Positions 5,145 to 6,043 of a stretch of 6,043 bases of DNA are shown piece by piece (position 1 is the first letter of the stretch; the number at the start of each line of letters is the position of its first letter). Source of the stretch: JBOGZI01 sp050697275 (GTDB lineage: Bacteria; Actinomycetota; Thermoleophilia; Solirubrobacterales; 70-9). The notes beneath the pieces were generated by a model. It saw only the letters and a program-made list of their open reading frames with translations. It was not told where the DNA came from and searched no databases. Both the position numbers and the translations under genes were made by a program. The stretch lies in contig JBOGZI010000295.1 of the NCBI GenBank assembly GCA_050697275.1, positions 1 to 6,043 on the forward strand, given 5' to 3'.

Positions 5145-5996
5145 ATGCACATGAAGGTCAAGCTCGGCGCTCTGGCAACCGCTGCGACGCTCGCCCTGCT
5201 GGCAGCGCCCGCGGCGGCTCCGGCGGCACTGCTCTCGGAGTCGGAGGCCAACTGGACGCTGGGGGGCAAGCCGTGCAAGCTGATCCCGGTGCCGGCAGCG
5301 GCGCCGGTGGGCACGGGGCCCTGTCCTGGCGTGCGGCCGGGCGCGATCGTGAACAGCGACGTTGGACAGTGCACGTTCAACTTCCTGTTCAACGGCTCGG
5401 ACGGCCGTCGCTACATCGGCACCGCCGGCCACTGCATTCTGGGTGAGAGCCCGATCGGTGGCGACGTCGGCGAGGAGTCGTGGGCGCCCGGCACCGGGCC
5501 TGAGGCGACGGATGGCGAGGGCAATCGCATCGGTGAGTTCGCCTACGCGATCCTCCAAGACCCGAAGGACTTCGCCCTGATCCGGCTCGATCCGGGTGTC
5601 GAGGCGAGTCCGCAGATGTGCCACTTCGGCGGACCGACCGGGACCAATGCGGATCAGCCCGGGCTCATGAGCCCGGTCGTGCTCAACCACTTCGGGAATG
5701 GGATCGGAGTGGGCACGGTCCTGCCGGCGCGCAGCGCGCTGGCGTTCGGGATGCCGGATCCGGACCACGTCTTCGCAGAGGGTGCGGTCGTGCCCGGCGA
5801 TTCGGGCAGCGGCATCATCTCGAGCGACGGACGGGCCGTCGGCGTGATCGTCACAGTCGGCATCCACTCGTCCTCGATCGGCACCGACGGCATCGACGCG
5901 GGGACGATGGGAGTCACCCGCCTGCCGCCGCAGGAGTCTCGTGCCGAGCAGGTGATGGGCTTCAACCTCAACCTGCAGACGGCCGGTCTGCTCTAG
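5145..5996 (+). CDS. Secreted trypsin-like (chymotrypsin-fold, S1-type) serine protease
   Basis: The 283-residue product begins with a Sec-type signal peptide: MHMKVK, a hydrophobic stretch at about 7-20, then an Ala/Pro-rich segment with a likely cut near residue 28. The mature part shows a serine-protease triad in the expected order: H96 in 'GTAGHC', probably D142 in 'DPKDFALIRLD', and S220 in 'PGDSGSG'. C76 and C97 flank the histidine region like the conserved disulfide of trypsin; C44, C60 and C159 make five cysteines, an odd number. The GDSGSG motif replaces the classical GDSGGP, as seen in a number of bacterial homologues. The product would act outside the cell, with unknown substrate. 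The ATG at 5145 has AAGGGGG 7 nt upstream; the ATG at 5151 is also possible. A longer reading from 5079 would start inside the -10 box and bury the signal peptide, so I reject it. A promoter upstream and a hairpin downstream suggest a single-gene unit. Confidence 0.88.
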   Translation: MHMKVKLGALATAATLALLAAPAAAPAALLSESEANWTLGGKPCKLIPVPAAAPVGTGPCPGVRPGAIVNSDVGQCTFNFLFNGSDGRRYIGTAGHCILGESPIGGDVGEESWAPGTGPEATDGEGNRIGEFAYAILQDPKDFALIRLDPGVEASPQMCHFGGPTGTNADQPGLMSPVVLNHFGNGIGVGTVLPARSALAFGMPDPDHVFAEGAVVPGDSGSGIISSDGRAVGVIVTVGIHSSSIGTDGIDAGTMGVTRLPPQESRAEQVMGFNLNLQTAGLL

Positions 5997-6009
5997 CGAT
6001 CGACGCGGC

Positions 6010-6043
6010 GCGGAGGCGCGGGCGAACGTGCCCGCGCCTCCGC
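6010..6043 (+). terminator. Strong hairpin, probable terminator of the protease gene
   Basis: GCGGAGGCGCGGGC (6010-6023) pairs perfectly over 14 bp with GCCCGCGCCTCCGC (6030-6043) around the loop GAACGT. It starts 13 bp after the protease stop codon. The second arm ends at the last base of the window, so the stem may be longer and any T tract cannot be seen. Placement and perfection favour an intrinsic terminator, perhaps of the U-poor type common in high-GC Actinobacteria. Confidence 0.8.

Noticed and set aside
4836..5867. 343-codon - strand reading frame opposite the wecA tail and the protease
   Set aside because: Its product is rich in Arg, His, Ala and Asp and shows no domain. It crosses a promoter-bearing gap and mirrors two well-supported genes, so it is an antisense shadow.

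Overview
The window is very GC-rich, with strong third-position G/C bias, and is densely packed with genes. The gene set and order suggest a high-GC actinobacterium. A deep-branching Thermoleophilia/Solirubrobacterales-type lineage is my best guess, from general impression rather than a search. All but one gene read on the + strand.

Layout: (1) the 3' end of prmC, the release-factor glutamine methyltransferase (1-213). (2) A YrdC/TsaC-type threonylcarbamoyl-AMP synthase that overlaps prmC by ATGA (210-848). (3) A small NTF2/SnoaL-like gene on the - strand (852-1256), tail to tail with the synthase and head to head with the next gene. (4) glyA, serine hydroxymethyltransferase (1283-2563), whose start lies only 26 bp from the start of the divergent gene. 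(5) A 103-bp gap with small inverted repeats. (6) A DUF354 (COG1817) GT-B-like protein (2667-3743), followed after 18 bp by (7) a WecA/TagO-like polyprenyl-phosphate sugar-phosphate transferase (3762-5021) with an unusual acidic, repeat-bearing tail. (8) A gap of about 120 bp with a recognisable promoter, then (9) a secreted trypsin-like serine protease (5145-5996). (10) A perfect 14-bp hairpin that ends at the last base of the window.

The prmC - tsaC/sua5 - glyA - wecA series is a known bacterial neighbourhood, seen in variants in Firmicutes and Actinobacteria, often between prfA and the ATP synthase operon. It combines translation functions (release factor methylation and the t6A tRNA modification), one-carbon metabolism and the first membrane step of cell-wall glycopolymer synthesis. 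The local variations are the antisense NTF2-like gene, the DUF354 gene sitting where Bacillus has the UDP-GlcNAc 2-epimerase gene, and the secreted protease after wecA. DUF354 and WecA probably form one transcription unit, which suggests a role for DUF354 in surface glycan synthesis. The protease looks like an independent unit with its own promoter and terminator.

I found no RNA genes, CRISPR array, mobile element or clear novel defence system. The items most worth a second look are the interlocked divergent start region near 1252-1287, the DUF354-wecA pair, and the decapeptide repeats at the WecA C terminus.
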